A program made the translations under genes and the position numbers. The notes under the pieces were generated by a model, which was given only the letters and a program-made list of their open reading frames with translations, had not been told where the DNA came from and did no database searches. A DNA stretch of 64,000 bases from Pseudomonadota bacterium (GTDB lineage Bacteria > Pseudomonadota > Alphaproteobacteria > Rhodobacterales > Rhodobacteraceae), in assembly GCA_020161655.1 (NCBI GenBank), contig JAIUPC010000008.1, positions 62,001-126,000 on the forward strand, in the 5' to 3' direction. Shown in pieces: positions 33,481 to 42,793 of this stretch (positions are counted from its first letter, which is position 1; each line of letters starts with the position of its first letter).

Positions 33481-34731
33481 CTAATGCAGGTTCGGCTGGG
33501 CGCCCTGGCCCTTTTCGTCGATCATCAGCCCCTTCAGGAACCGGTCGAAGCGGTAGGCCGTGGCGGTCTTGTGGGGTTCGTCCTTCGCCAGAAGATGCGC
33601 GAAACACCAGCCCGAAGCGGGCGTCGCCTTGAAGCCGCCATAGCACCAGCCGCCATTGAAATAGAGCCCGTCAACGGGGGTGCGGTCGATGATCGGCGAA
33701 CCGTCCATCGACATGTCCATGATCCCGCCCCAGGTGCGCAAGAGCCGCGCCCGCCCGATCGCCGGCATCAGCGCCATGCCACCCTCGGCCACATCCTCGA
33801 TCACCGGCAGGTTGCCGCGCTGCGCGTAGGAATTGTAGCCGTCGATGTCGCCGCCGAAGACAAGGCCGCCCTTGTCGGACTGGCTGACGTAGAAATGCCC
33901 GGCGCCAAAGGTCATCACCCCGTCGATCAGGGGCTTCAGCCCTTCCGAGACGAAGGCCTGCAACACATGGCTTTCCATCGGCAACCGCATCCCCGCATGG
34001 GCCATGACTCGCGACGACGACCCCGCAACCGCGACGCCCACCTTCCTGGCGCCGATGAACCCGCGCGAGGTTTCGACCCCGAGAATTCGGCCGTTCTCGA
34101 TCCGCATTCCGGTGACTTCGCAGTTCTGGATCAGATCAACGCCCCGAAGATCCGCCGCGCGCGCATAGCCCCAGGCCACCGCATCATGCCGGACCGTCCC
34201 GCCCCGCCGTTGCGCCAAGGCGCCCTTGATCGGGAAGCGGGCATTGTCGAAGTTGAGCCAGGGATACATGGCGCGGACCTGCTCCTTGTCCAGAAGCTCG
34301 GCGTCCGCGCCGTTCAGGATCATCGCATTGCCGCGCCGGGTGAAGGCATCGCGCTGCGCGTCGGTGTGGATCAGGTTCATGATCCCGCGCTGGCTGACCA
34401 TGGCGTTGTAGTTCAGATCCTGCTCAAGCCCTTCCCAGAGCTTCAGCGAAAATTCGTAGAAGGGCTCGTTCCCGTCCAGAAGGTAGTTCGACCGGATGAT
34501 CGTGGTGTTGCGGCCAACGTTGCCGCCGCCGAGATAGCCCTTTTCAAGGACCGCGATACGTGCCTGCCCGAACTCCTTGGCCAGATAATAGGCCGTCGCC
34601 AGCCCGTGCCCGCCGCCGCCGACGATGATGATATCGTAGCTGGCCTGCGGGACCGGGTCGCGCCAGACGGGCTTCCAGCCCCTGTGGCCCGTCAGTGCCT
34701 GGGCGATCACGCCGAGCGCCGAGTATCTCAT
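33481..34731 (-). CDS. mgdA: N-methylglutamate dehydrogenase subunit A (SoxB-like beta subunit)
   Basis: The 416-residue protein is a DAO-family flavoprotein like sarcosine oxidase beta. The start MRYSALGVIAQALTGHRGWK is the family's N-terminus, then IIIVGGGGHGLATAYYLAKE binds FAD (GGGGHG), with GGGNVGRNTTIIRSNYLLD and the C-terminal FNGGWCYGGFKATPASGW. It holds the flavin that oxidises N-methylglutamate. ATG at 34731 follows GAGGGGAGAG; the preceding ATG at 34734 is too close to that site. It is the first gene of mgdABCD; its promoter should lie in 34735-34852, directly after ppc. Confidence 0.87.
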   Translation of the reverse strand: MRYSALGVIAQALTGHRGWKPVWRDPVPQASYDIIIVGGGGHGLATAYYLAKEFGQARIAVLEKGYLGGGNVGRNTTIIRSNYLLDGNEPFYEFSLKLWEGLEQDLNYNAMVSQRGIMNLIHTDAQRDAFTRRGNAMILNGADAELLDKEQVRAMYPWLNFDNARFPIKGALAQRRGGTVRHDAVAWGYARAADLRGVDLIQNCEVTGMRIENGRILGVETSRGFIGARKVGVAVAGSSSRVMAHAGMRLPMESHVLQAFVSEGLKPLIDGVMTFGAGHFYVSQSDKGGLVFGGDIDGYNSYAQRGNLPVIEDVAEGGMALMPAIGRARLLRTWGGIMDMSMDGSPIIDRTPVDGLYFNGGWCYGGFKATPASGWCFAHLLAKDEPHKTATAYRFDRFLKGLMIDEKGQGAQPNLH

Positions 34732-34852
34732 CATCTCTCCCCTCGGGAACTGGCTCATATAGGTAGCAGCACAGGCAGGGGGATCATCTCCGTTCCCGCC
34801 AGCAAGCCATCCGTTTTCGCCATGGTGTCTCTGGCGGGGGATGCCGCCTTCG

Positions 34853-37516
34853 TCAGCCTGTCCAGCCAAGGCCGGCGGCGATGCAGTTCATGGTCTGCAT
34901 CAGGGGCAGGTTTGCGCGCGCGCGGGTGTCGTTCCGCGACCGGTGCAGAAGCGCTACCTGAAGCAGGTTGATCCGGTCAAGCTGCGGGCGGAGCGCGCTG
35001 AAACGGGCGTGCATGTTAGGGAAACGCGCGCCAAGGGTTGCCGATCCGGTCAGGTCGCGCAGCGCACGGACCGAGGCGGCATGTTCGCGCTGCACTTCGC
35101 CGAAGATCGTCTCGCGTACGCTCTCATCCTCGACCAGCCCGGCATAGGCGGCGGCGATCTCCATGTCGGTCAGCATCAGCGATTTTTCGACCTCGTCGAC
35201 CATCAGCCGGAAGAGCTTGTGTCCCTCGAACATCTCGGCCAGGAGGCGTCCGCCGGCAGGCCCACGCACTTGCCGGAAGGCCTGGACCGCACTCCCGAAC
35301 CCGTACCAGCCGCTGATCATGTGGCGGTTCTGCGACCAGGCGAACACCCAGGGGATCGCCCTGAGGTCGGCCAGCGACCGGGCGCCAAAGCGGCGCGCCG
35401 GGCGCGAGCCGATCTTCAGCATCGCAAGTTCTTCGACCGGGCTTGCCTTCTGGAAATAGTCGATGAAGCCCGGCCGCGACATCAGCGTCGAATAGGCGGT
35501 CTGCGAGAGGCCCGCGAGCGCTTCGAGCGCGTCGCTGCTTTCGGGGTCGGCGACCGGCTTCACCCGCACCGGCAGGTGGCAAAGCACGGAGGAGGCCAGA
35601 AGCTCCAACTGGTTGAGCGCGGTGCCGCGGTTGGCGTATTTCGAGGAGACGACCTCGCCCTGTTCGGTGATCCGAAGGCGACCCTGCACGGTTCCGACCG
35701 GCTGGGCGGCGATGGCGCGCCCGGTCGGCGCGCCGCCCCGGCTGACCGATCCGCCGCGCCCGTGGAAGAAGACCGGGCGCAGACCGTGACGGCCGAGGCT
35801 TTCGGTCAGCCGCCGCTGCGCCCGGTCAAGCTCATAGGTCGAACAGAGAAAGCCGCCGTCCTTGTTGCTGTCGGAATAGCCGAGCATCACCTCAAGCGTC
35901 TTGTCGCGCGACCGGAGGCTGCGCTCGGCCAGAGGCACCTTGAAGAGATCGTCGAAGACCTGCGGCGCGCGCCTCAGATCGTCGATGGTCTCGAAAAGCG
36001 GCACGACGCGCAGGTCGAGCTTTTCGGCCCCGAACCCGGCATGGCGCGCCAGAAGGAAGACGCCGAGGATATCGTCGGCGGACCGGGTCATCGACAGGAT
36101 GAAGGGGCCGATGGCCTCGGGGTCGTCCGAAAGCTGCGCTTCGCGCATCAGCGCAAGAAGATCGAGAAGCTCGCGCGCGTCGGGGCCAAGGCGCCTCCGG
36201 TCGGCATGGGTCAGGTCGGCCCGGCCGAGTTCCGCGCGCAGGCGGCGCGACCAGCCGTCGCTGCCGGGGTCGGGCGCCGGGCCGGAAAGCGCCCATAGCT
36301 CGGCAAGGACGGTGGTGACGACGGTGGAATTCTGGCGGATGTCCAGCGTCGCGGTGCGAAAGCCGAACGTTTCGGCCTGCCAGCGCAGCGGCGACAGGAA
36401 GCGGGTGGCAAGCCGGTCGGCACCGATGGCGCGAAGACCGGCTTCAAGCACGGAGAGATCGGCGATGAACTGGCCGACGGTCCGGTAGCCCTGCCCCGGC
36501 CCGTCGAGCATCGCGCCAAGCCGGGCACCGATCACCGTCAGCGCCTGCCGGAAGACCTCGCCGGGATTGCGGGAGGACAAGGCTTCGGCCTCGGGGCTTT
36601 TGGCGATGATGGCGCGGATCTCGGCCTCCGTGGCCGGGGGCAGCGGCACGATCCGCGAGGTGATGCTGATGCGCGCCGCCGCCGTGGCAACATCATCGCG
36701 GTACCGCTGAAGGATGGAACGCCGCGCCCTGACCAGCGCCTCGCGCGTCACGGCGGCGGTGACGTTCGGATTGCCGTCCCGGTCACCGCCGATCCAGGAA
36801 TGGAACTTGACACAAGGAGTGACCTCAAGCCCTTCGCCGAACCGGTCCCGACCGGCAGAGATGAAGCGTTCGAAGAGCTGCGGCACCGCGTCGTAGATCG
36901 CATCGCGAAAGAACTGGAGGCCCCATTCGATCTCGTCGCGGAGACTCGGCCGCTCGATCCGCAACTCGCCCGTCATCCACAGAAGGTCGATCTCGGCCCC
37001 GATGTCCAGGAGGATGTCCTCGCGTTCGCGCGGGGTCCAGCGGTGGGTCTCAAGCGCGACGAGATGGCGGTAGATGCGGCGGTGAATTTCAAGCACCGTC
37101 ACGCGTTTGGCCTCGGTCGGATGCGCCGTCAGCGTCGGGCCGACGGAAAGAAGCCGCGTCAGGTCGGTAAACTCGGCGGCGGTCATCTTCGGGTCAAGCT
37201 CGGCCAGCGCCCGGTCAAAGCTGCCCTCGACCGCCGCAGGCCCCTGTGACGCCTCGACCAGACGGCGGGCGCGGACGGCGGTGTTTTCATCAATGATGCG
37301 GGTCAGCTGGAACCAGATGCTGATCGCCTGAAGGCAGGGCGTCGCCGCCTCGCCCGCCGGGATCGCGGCACCTTCGGCCAGCGCAAGGTCCAGAACCTGC
37401 GGCGCGCGGCGTTCGATCACCCTGCGCCAGAGACGGCGAAGTTCGTCGTGGAGCGCGGCGGCATAGTCGTCGGGGGCCGCGCTGCCGAAGTCGGAAGCCT
37501 GAAGCGCCCCGGCCAT
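34853..37516 (-). CDS. ppc: Phosphoenolpyruvate carboxylase
   Basis: This 887-residue enzyme makes oxaloacetate from phosphoenolpyruvate and bicarbonate, a CO2-fixing step of the serine cycle. Catalytic blocks are TAHPTEAKR (residues 130-138, with the active His), GYSDSNKDGGF, and FHGRGGSVSRGG. The C-terminus ends MNCIAAGLGWTG, with the usual terminal TG. Length and motifs show the bacterial-type enzyme. It starts 4 bases after hprA and is the last gene of sga-mtkA-mtkB-hprA-ppc on the minus strand. Confidence 0.93.
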   Translation of the reverse strand: MAGALQASDFGSAAPDDYAAALHDELRRLWRRVIERRAPQVLDLALAEGAAIPAGEAATPCLQAISIWFQLTRIIDENTAVRARRLVEASQGPAAVEGSFDRALAELDPKMTAAEFTDLTRLLSVGPTLTAHPTEAKRVTVLEIHRRIYRHLVALETHRWTPREREDILLDIGAEIDLLWMTGELRIERPSLRDEIEWGLQFFRDAIYDAVPQLFERFISAGRDRFGEGLEVTPCVKFHSWIGGDRDGNPNVTAAVTREALVRARRSILQRYRDDVATAAARISITSRIVPLPPATEAEIRAIIAKSPEAEALSSRNPGEVFRQALTVIGARLGAMLDGPGQGYRTVGQFIADLSVLEAGLRAIGADRLATRFLSPLRWQAETFGFRTATLDIRQNSTVVTTVLAELWALSGPAPDPGSDGWSRRLRAELGRADLTHADRRRLGPDARELLDLLALMREAQLSDDPEAIGPFILSMTRSADDILGVFLLARHAGFGAEKLDLRVVPLFETIDDLRRAPQVFDDLFKVPLAERSLRSRDKTLEVMLGYSDSNKDGGFLCSTYELDRAQRRLTESLGRHGLRPVFFHGRGGSVSRGGAPTGRAIAAQPVGTVQGRLRITEQGEVVSSKYANRGTALNQLELLASSVLCHLPVRVKPVADPESSDALEALAGLSQTAYSTLMSRPGFIDYFQKASPVEELAMLKIGSRPARRFGARSLADLRAIPWVFAWSQNRHMISGWYGFGSAVQAFRQVRGPAGGRLLAEMFEGHKLFRLMVDEVEKSLMLTDMEIAAAYAGLVEDESVRETIFGEVQREHAASVRALRDLTGSATLGARFPNMHARFSALRPQLDRINLLQVALLHRSRNDTRARANLPLMQTMNCIAAGLGWTG

Positions 37517-37519
37517 CGC

Positions 37520-38491
37520 TCAGGCCACCCGGTCGCGCGGCTGGCGGCCGTCGAAGAAATCGGTGAGGTTTTCAAGCACGCGGAACCCCATCGCCTCGCG
37601 TGTCTGGCGGGTTGCCGAGCCGAGATGCGGCAGAAGGACGAGATTGTCGGCGCCAAGAAGCGCCTCGGGAACCAGCGGTTCACGTTCGAAGACATCAAGG
37701 CCCGCGCCGCCGATGGTGCCGAACCAGAGCGCCTGCGCCAGCGCATGTTCATCGACGACCTCGCCCCGCGCGGTGTTGATGAGGATGGCATTCGCGCGCA
37801 TCAGGTCAAGCCGGCGGCTGTTGATGAGATGCCGGTTGGCCTTGCCGCCGGGGCAGTGGAGCGACACGAAATCGCACTGCGGCAGCAGGTCCTCGACCGT
37901 CGGCACCTGCACGGCATTGTAGCGGGCCAGCACCTCGGCCGGGACCGGGGAGCGGTTCTGCACGAGGATCTTCATGCCGAAGCCGAAATGCGCGCGTTGC
38001 GCCATGGCCTGACCGATCCGGCCAAAGCCGATAATGCCCAGGGTCGCGCCGGAAACGCGGGTGCCGATCAGGTGGGTCGGGCGCCAGCCGGTCCAGCGCC
38101 CCTCGCGCAGCTCCCGCTCGCCCTCGCCCGCCCGCCGCGCCACCATGAGAAGAAGGGTCATGGCGATGTCGGCGGTGCATTCCGACAGGACGTCGGGCGT
38201 GTTGGTCACGGCGATGCCGCGGCCTTTCGCGGCATCGGTGTCGATATGGGAAAAGCCGACGCCGTAGTTCGCCAGAATCCGCGCCCGCATCGACGGTCCT
38301 TCGAAGACCGTCGCCGGAAGCTTGTCCGTCACCGTCGGCAAGATCGCGTCATAGCGGCCAAGCGCATCCCGGAAATCGGACTGGCTCAGCGGCTTGTCGG
38401 CGGTGTTGAGGTCAAGGTCGAAGACCTCGGCCATCCGCCGTTCCACCGCTTCAGGCCAGCGGCGCGTCACGAGGACTTTCGGTTTCGACAT
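37520..38491 (-). CDS. hprA: Hydroxypyruvate/glyoxylate reductase (D-2-hydroxyacid dehydrogenase)
   Basis: This 323-residue D-2-hydroxyacid dehydrogenase has the NAD motif GFGRIG (155-160) and the catalytic set Arg in NTARGEVVDE, Glu in GAGLDVFEREP and His in LLPHLGSAT. It would reduce hydroxypyruvate to glycerate in the serine cycle. The call as hprA rests mainly on its place between mtkB and ppc; a glyoxylate reductase would look the same. It follows mtkB by 17 bases. Confidence 0.85.
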   Translation of the reverse strand: MSKPKVLVTRRWPEAVERRMAEVFDLDLNTADKPLSQSDFRDALGRYDAILPTVTDKLPATVFEGPSMRARILANYGVGFSHIDTDAAKGRGIAVTNTPDVLSECTADIAMTLLLMVARRAGEGERELREGRWTGWRPTHLIGTRVSGATLGIIGFGRIGQAMAQRAHFGFGMKILVQNRSPVPAEVLARYNAVQVPTVEDLLPQCDFVSLHCPGGKANRHLINSRRLDLMRANAILINTARGEVVDEHALAQALWFGTIGGAGLDVFEREPLVPEALLGADNLVLLPHLGSATRQTREAMGFRVLENLTDFFDGRQPRDRVA

Positions 38492-38508
38492 CTCTCCCCC
38501 CTTCCCCT

Positions 38509-39402
38509 TCAGGCCGCGCGCTTGTTCAGGACGCGCGCCACGGTATCGCCGATGACGGAGGGGTTTTCGGCAACGGTGACGCCCGCCGCCGACAGGATCT
38601 CCACCTTCTCCGACGCACTTTCGCCAAAGGCGGAGATGATGGCCCCCGCGTGGCCCATGGTGCGACCCTTCGGCGCGGTCAGGCCCGCGATATAGGCGAT
38701 GACCGGCTTGGTCATGGTTTCCTGGATGTAGACCGCCGCCTCGGCCTCCTGCGGGCCGCCGATCTCGCCGATCATGCAGACGATATGGGTTTCCGGGTCG
38801 GCCTCGAACCGTTCGAGGATGTCGCGGAAGCTTGAGCCGTTGATCGGGTCGCCGCCGATCCCGACCGAGGTCGAAACGCCGATGCCGTGGTCCTTCAGCT
38901 GCTGCGCCGCCTCATAGCCGAGCGTACCCGACCGGCTGACGATGCCGACGTTGCCGGGCAGGTAGATATGGCCGGGCATGATCCCGAGAAGCGCCTTGCC
39001 GGGGCTGATGGTGCCCGCGCAATTCGGCCCGGTCAGGACCATGCGCCGGTCGCGCGGGTAGCGCATCATGTAGCGCTTCACGAGGATCATGTCCTGCGCG
39101 GGGATGCCGTCGGTGATGCAGACGCAGTAGCGGATGCCGGCATCGGCGGCTTCCATGATACTGTCCGCGGCAAAGGGCGGCGGCACGAAGACAAGGCTCG
39201 TATCCGCGCCGGTGGCCGCGACGGCCTGCTTGACGGTGTCGAAGACCGGCACGCCGAAGACGGTTTCACCGCCCTTGCCCGGCACGACGCCTGCAACGAC
39301 ATTGGTGCCGTATTCCAGCATCTCCTTGGCGTGGAACTGCGCCATGCGGCCGGTGATGCCCTGCACGACAACGCGGCTGGATCGGTCGAGAAAGATGCTC
39401 AT
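38509..39402 (-). CDS. mtkB: Malate thiokinase alpha subunit (malate-CoA ligase)
   Basis: The 297-residue protein resembles succinyl-CoA synthetase alpha. It has [20 protein letters not shown] with the CoA site and the phospho-histidine in [10 protein letters not shown] (His251). It joins malate and CoA to malyl-CoA for cleavage by MclA. MtkB is preferred to SucD because it lies with ppc, hprA, sga and mclA. Its ATG overlaps the mtkA stop as TGATG, so the subunits are translationally coupled. Confidence 0.88.
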   Translation of the reverse strand: MSIFLDRSSRVVVQGITGRMAQFHAKEMLEYGTNVVAGVVPGKGGETVFGVPVFDTVKQAVAATGADTSLVFVPPPFAADSIMEAADAGIRYCVCITDGIPAQDMILVKRYMMRYPRDRRMVLTGPNCAGTISPGKALLGIMPGHIYLPGNVGIVSRSGTLGYEAAQQLKDHGIGVSTSVGIGGDPINGSSFRDILERFEADPETHIVCMIGEIGGPQEAEAAVYIQETMTKPVIAYIAGLTAPKGRTMGHAGAIISAFGESASEKVEILSAAGVTVAENPSVIGDTVARVLNKRAA

Positions 39403-40598
39403 CAGACGGCCCTCATCCTGGTGTTCTGCTTGCTGTCGTTCCTCCAGGCCGTGACGGCCCGTTCGGCGGCTTCCATCAGCGTCGCGGCGCGGATGATCGG
39501 CAGGCCCGACCTGGCGAGGATCTTCTGCCCCTCTTCGACATTGGTGCCGGAAAGGCGCACGATGACCGGCACATCGACCGGGTTCGCCTTCAGGGCCTGG
39601 ACCACGCCCTCGGCGACCCAGTCGCAGCGGTTGATCCCGGCGAAGATGTTGACGAGGATCGCCTGCACGTTTTCGTCCGACATGACGAGCCGGAAGGCCT
39701 TGGCCACCCGTTCCGGCGTGGCACCGCCGCCGATGTCGAGAAAGTTCGCGGGCTCGCCGCCGGCAAGCTTGATCGTGTCCATCGTCGCCATGGCAAGACC
39801 GGCGCCGTTCACGATGCAGCCGATGTTGCCGGCGAGGCCGATATAGGCAAGGCCCCGGTCGGCGGCGCGCGCCTCGCGCGGGTCCTCCTGGCTCTTGTCG
39901 CGAAGCTCGGCCACATGGGGATGACGGAAAAGCGCGTTGCCGTCGAAGGTCATCTTGGCGTCGAGCGCGAGGATGCGGTTGTCCGAGGTGATGACGAGGG
40001 GGTTGATCTCGACCATGGTCGCGTCAAGGTCGCGGAAGGCGCGGTAGCAGCCCTGAAGCGTGCGCACCATCTGCTGGGTCAGCGCCGTCGGCACGCCAAG
40101 CGCATAGGAAATCTCGCGCGCCTGAAACTCCTGCAGGCCCACCGCCGGCTCGACGGTCGAGCGAACGATCGAGTCTGGCCGTGTGGCGGAGATTTCCTCG
40201 ATCTCCATGCCGCCTTCCGAGGAGGCGACGATCATGATCCGCTGCGAGGTCCGGTCAAGGACGAAGCCAAGGTAGATCTCGCGGTCGAAGTCGACGGCGC
40301 TTTCGACATAGACCCGGTAGATGCCCTTGCCCTCCGGCCCGGTCTGGTGGGTCACGAGCTTGCGCCCGAACATATCGTCCGTGGCATCGTGGATCTCATG
40401 CTCGGACTGACAGAGCTTGACGCCGCCGGCCTTGCCACGCCCCCCGGCATGGACCTGCGCCTTGACGATCCAGCGGCTGCCGCCAAGTTCGCGGGCGCGG
40501 TAGGCCGCCTGTTCGGGGCTGTAGGCCAAAGCGCCCTGCGGCACCGCCACGCCGAACTTTGCCAGGATTTCCTTGGCCTGATATTCGTGGATGTCCAT
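39402..40598 (-). CDS. mtkA: Malate thiokinase beta subunit (malate-CoA ligase)
   Basis: The 398-residue protein is the ATP-grasp beta subunit. It starts [22 protein letters not shown], has the [20 protein letters not shown] nucleotide loop, and later [20 protein letters not shown] and [15 protein letters not shown], which contact CoA and the phosphohistidine. Paired with mtkB it forms malyl-CoA. SucC is the alternative by sequence, but serine-cycle context decides. It starts 21 bases after the sga stop. Confidence 0.88.
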   Translation of the reverse strand: MDIHEYQAKEILAKFGVAVPQGALAYSPEQAAYRARELGGSRWIVKAQVHAGGRGKAGGVKLCQSEHEIHDATDDMFGRKLVTHQTGPEGKGIYRVYVESAVDFDREIYLGFVLDRTSQRIMIVASSEGGMEIEEISATRPDSIVRSTVEPAVGLQEFQAREISYALGVPTALTQQMVRTLQGCYRAFRDLDATMVEINPLVITSDNRILALDAKMTFDGNALFRHPHVAELRDKSQEDPREARAADRGLAYIGLAGNIGCIVNGAGLAMATMDTIKLAGGEPANFLDIGGGATPERVAKAFRLVMSDENVQAILVNIFAGINRCDWVAEGVVQALKANPVDVPVIVRLSGTNVEEGQKILARSGLPIIRAATLMEAAERAVTAWRNDSKQNTRMRAV

Positions 40599-40619
40599 TC
40601 TCGCCTCCCTTGGCCGAAG

Positions 40620-41867
40620 TTATTCGGCCGCCATTTCGGTCGGGTACTGCGCTTGCAGCGCCCTTTGTGCCAAGCCGGGGTCCACGCCCGCCCCCATCTC
40701 GTTCATCACGGCGGCGAAGCGCCCGACGATGTCGGTGATCGCCGCCCGGCTGAGCTGGTTCAGGATGCCGATGCGGACCTGAACCGGTTCCGACAGCGTC
40801 GGCCAGATGCCGAAGTCGCGCGCCCGGCAGGTCTGCACCAGTTCCTTTTCGCGCCCGGCAAGCGCCGGCGGCAGGTTCAGGACCACAAGGCTCGTCATGT
40901 CCGAGGTGACATCGCAGCCAAGCGCCGTCACTGCCGCGCGAAGCGCCGCCTCGTGCCGGGCATAGTCGCGCGCCTTCTCGGCCCGGCCATGCATGAGATT
41001 GATGCGCAGCGCCTCATGGAAGGCGGCGACGGCGTAACCGGAATGGGTGCGGTGATAGGTGCCGGTGGGCGCATCCTTGCCGTCAATGATCGCCCAGTGC
41101 CGGGCTTCAAGGACAGGATGATGCACGTAGCTGTGGCAGCCGTTGGCGCGAAGGTGGCTGATGTAGCGGTCGGTGAAGCTGACCGGGGCGTAGGTCAGCG
41201 GCAGGCAGAGAACGCCCTTCTGCGGACAGGAAGCCCAGCCGACGACGCCCGGATAGTCGTCGATGGCGAAATCGGCGACGCCGAGCGAAGACACCGCATC
41301 GACCAGCCCCATGACGCCGTGGCGTTCGCAGGCATCGGAAAAGGCGCGGATGTCATTGGTGCGGCCCGAGCCGGTTTCCCAATGCGCCATGAAGGCCCAG
41401 AGGGGCTTGTGCTCGGCCAGCGCGGCCTCGATCACCTCACCGGTGACGGACTGGCCGTGCGGGATGTTGACCACGGTGACATTGGCGGGCTTGGGGTTCA
41501 TCGGGTCGGCGGCAAGGTCTTCGCGCGTTGCCGCCTTCATGCGGATCGACAGGGCGTCGATGCCGCTGAAGGTGCCGTTGACGAAAGCCACCACGCGGTC
41601 GCCGGGCAGGATGGCGCTGAAGAGGCAATCGAGCCCGCTGAAGCCGGTGCCCGCCACGCCGAAGGTGTGGATGTTCCGGGTGCCCCAGACCTTCCGCAGC
41701 ATCAGCTTGCATTCGACCATGCCGCGCAGCACGTCGGCCTGCATGTGGTCGGCAAGCCCGGCATTGGCGAAGGCGGCAAGAACGCGGGCATCGGTGTTGC
41801 CCGGTCCCGGCCCTGCGGCCAGGGTTTCGGGGATCGCCAGTTGCGGTGGAATGACGGCCTCGGTCAC
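40620..41867 (-). CDS. sga: Serine-glyoxylate aminotransferase
   Basis: This 415-residue class V aminotransferase converts serine and glyoxylate to hydroxypyruvate and glycine. The N-terminal AAGPGPGNTDARVLAAF, the VAGTGFSGLDCLF phosphate-binding segment and ASCPQKGVLCLPL with the PLP lysine are seen. The GTG at 41867 is chosen because GGAGGAGAG lies directly upstream at proper spacing; an in-frame ATG at 41888 would place that ribosome site inside the coding region. It is the first gene of the minus-strand serine-cycle operon and faces the LuxR regulator gene across 200 bases with palindromes. Confidence 0.88.
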   Translation of the reverse strand: MTEAVIPPQLAIPETLAAGPGPGNTDARVLAAFANAGLADHMQADVLRGMVECKLMLRKVWGTRNIHTFGVAGTGFSGLDCLFSAILPGDRVVAFVNGTFSGIDALSIRMKAATREDLAADPMNPKPANVTVVNIPHGQSVTGEVIEAALAEHKPLWAFMAHWETGSGRTNDIRAFSDACERHGVMGLVDAVSSLGVADFAIDDYPGVVGWASCPQKGVLCLPLTYAPVSFTDRYISHLRANGCHSYVHHPVLEARHWAIIDGKDAPTGTYHRTHSGYAVAAFHEALRINLMHGRAEKARDYARHEAALRAAVTALGCDVTSDMTSLVVLNLPPALAGREKELVQTCRARDFGIWPTLSEPVQVRIGILNQLSRAAITDIVGRFAAVMNEMGAGVDPGLAQRALQAQYPTEMAAE

Positions 41868-41972
41868 GGTCTCTCCTCCCTCGGACATGTGATCTCAGCA
41901 AATGCCGCTTTGACTTTGCCCACAACCTTCCTTACTCCTGCTTTTGGAAGTTCTTTTGGATGGGGAACAAAC

Positions 41973-42028
41973 TACCCGTATGGGTAAGTATGCGGGGGTA
42001 TACCGTTCAAACTGCCACCCAAATGGGT
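41973..42028. promoter_or_regulatory. Evenly spaced palindromes between sga and the LuxR regulator gene
   Basis: TACCC-GTAT-GGGTA (41973-41986) and ACCC-AAAT-GGGT (42017-42028) share the ACCC-N4-GGGT core. GGTATACC (41997-42004) lies midway. The centres are about 21 and 22 bases apart, two helical turns each, so all face the same side of the DNA. They lie 39 to 94 bases before the regulator start and on the far side precede sga. This is a strong operator candidate for the LuxR-type protein or another regulator of both operons. Confidence 0.6.
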
Positions 42029-42066
42029 AGGCTTTGCGGTTTCCGCGCTTTGGAGGAGGAACTGCG

Positions 42067-42687
42067 ATGCCTTCGGCGACACCTCACCGGATCGACCTCG
42101 CCCTCGCCGAGGGCAATCCTCTGGTCCTGTCCGCCTTGTCGGAAGTCTTTGAAAAGGATGCGAGATTTTCGCTCGTCGCCACCTCATCGACCGCCGAGGG
42201 GTTTCTGGGCGCGGTGATGCGGGTGCCGGTGCTTGTCGGCATCATCGACTGGACCATCCCGCAGCTTGGCGGGCAGAAACTGGCGGAGGTGCTCCGCGAT
42301 CAGGAAGGCGCGCCGCGTCTGGTGATCTATGCCGAGGACCCGACCGGGTCCGTCACGCTCAAGGCCATGGCCGCCGGGGCCGCGGGATTCGTCGACCGGA
42401 AGTCACCGGTCGAACGGCTCCTGGAAACCTGCCTCGACGTGGCCGCCGGCAAGATGGTCTTTCCCTTCGTCGATGTCCGCGGCCTGCAGTCGGACCCGAT
42501 CCACCAGTTGACCCGCCGCGAAAAGGCCCTCCTTGAGGCGCTGGCGAACGGTCTGACCAACAAGGAACTGGGCCGCGATTTCGACATTTCGACCAACACG
42601 GTGAAGTATCACCTGTCGAACCTTTTCGAGAAACTCGGGGTCACGAGCCGCACGCAGGCGATTGCATTTTACTTCAAGTCTCGCTAG
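42067..42687 (+). CDS. LuxR/NarL-type response regulator
   Basis: The 206-residue protein has an N-terminal receiver domain with the phosphorylatable Asp61 (GIIDWTIPQLGG) and Lys in FVDRKSP, though the acidic pocket is reduced (LALAEGNPL) and the switch Thr/Ser is Ala (VIYAEDP). The C-terminal LuxR HTH is LTRREKALLEALANGLTNKELGRDFDISTNTVKYHLSNLFEKLGV. GGAGG lies 7 bases before the ATG at 42067. No sensor kinase gene is adjacent. Its place between sga and mclA makes it the likely controller of the serine cycle. Confidence 0.85.
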   Translation: MPSATPHRIDLALAEGNPLVLSALSEVFEKDARFSLVATSSTAEGFLGAVMRVPVLVGIIDWTIPQLGGQKLAEVLRDQEGAPRLVIYAEDPTGSVTLKAMAAGAAGFVDRKSPVERLLETCLDVAAGKMVFPFVDVRGLQSDPIHQLTRREKALLEALANGLTNKELGRDFDISTNTVKYHLSNLFEKLGVTSRTQAIAFYFKSR

Positions 42688-42725
42688 GCAGATTGCATGC
42701 CGTTGTATGCTGTTGGGAAATTAAA

Positions 42726-42735
42726 TTTCTTGACA
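42726..42735 (+). promoter_or_regulatory. TTTCTTGACA box upstream of mclA
   Basis: AAATTTCTTGACAGGATAG lies 59 bases before the mclA start. It holds a perfect TTGACA and matches the boxes at 25513-25524 and 20974-20983. No clear -10 follows at 17 bases. Confidence 0.45.
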
Positions 42736-42793
42736 GGATAGCGAAATGCGCCCCTTCCTTGCCGCAAATCCGGCAACAGGAAAGGTTCCGCGC

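Noticed and set aside
30235..34731. Sarcosine oxidase soxBDAG
   Set aside because: The order and domains would fit, but the zinc-site loss in the delta subunit and the presence of mgsABC-gmaS nearby favour N-methylglutamate dehydrogenase. It is kept as the alternative.
38509..40598. Succinyl-CoA synthetase (sucCD) instead of malate thiokinase
   Set aside because: The families are hard to tell apart by eye, but position among sga, hprA, ppc and mclA and no TCA-cycle neighbours favour mtkAB.
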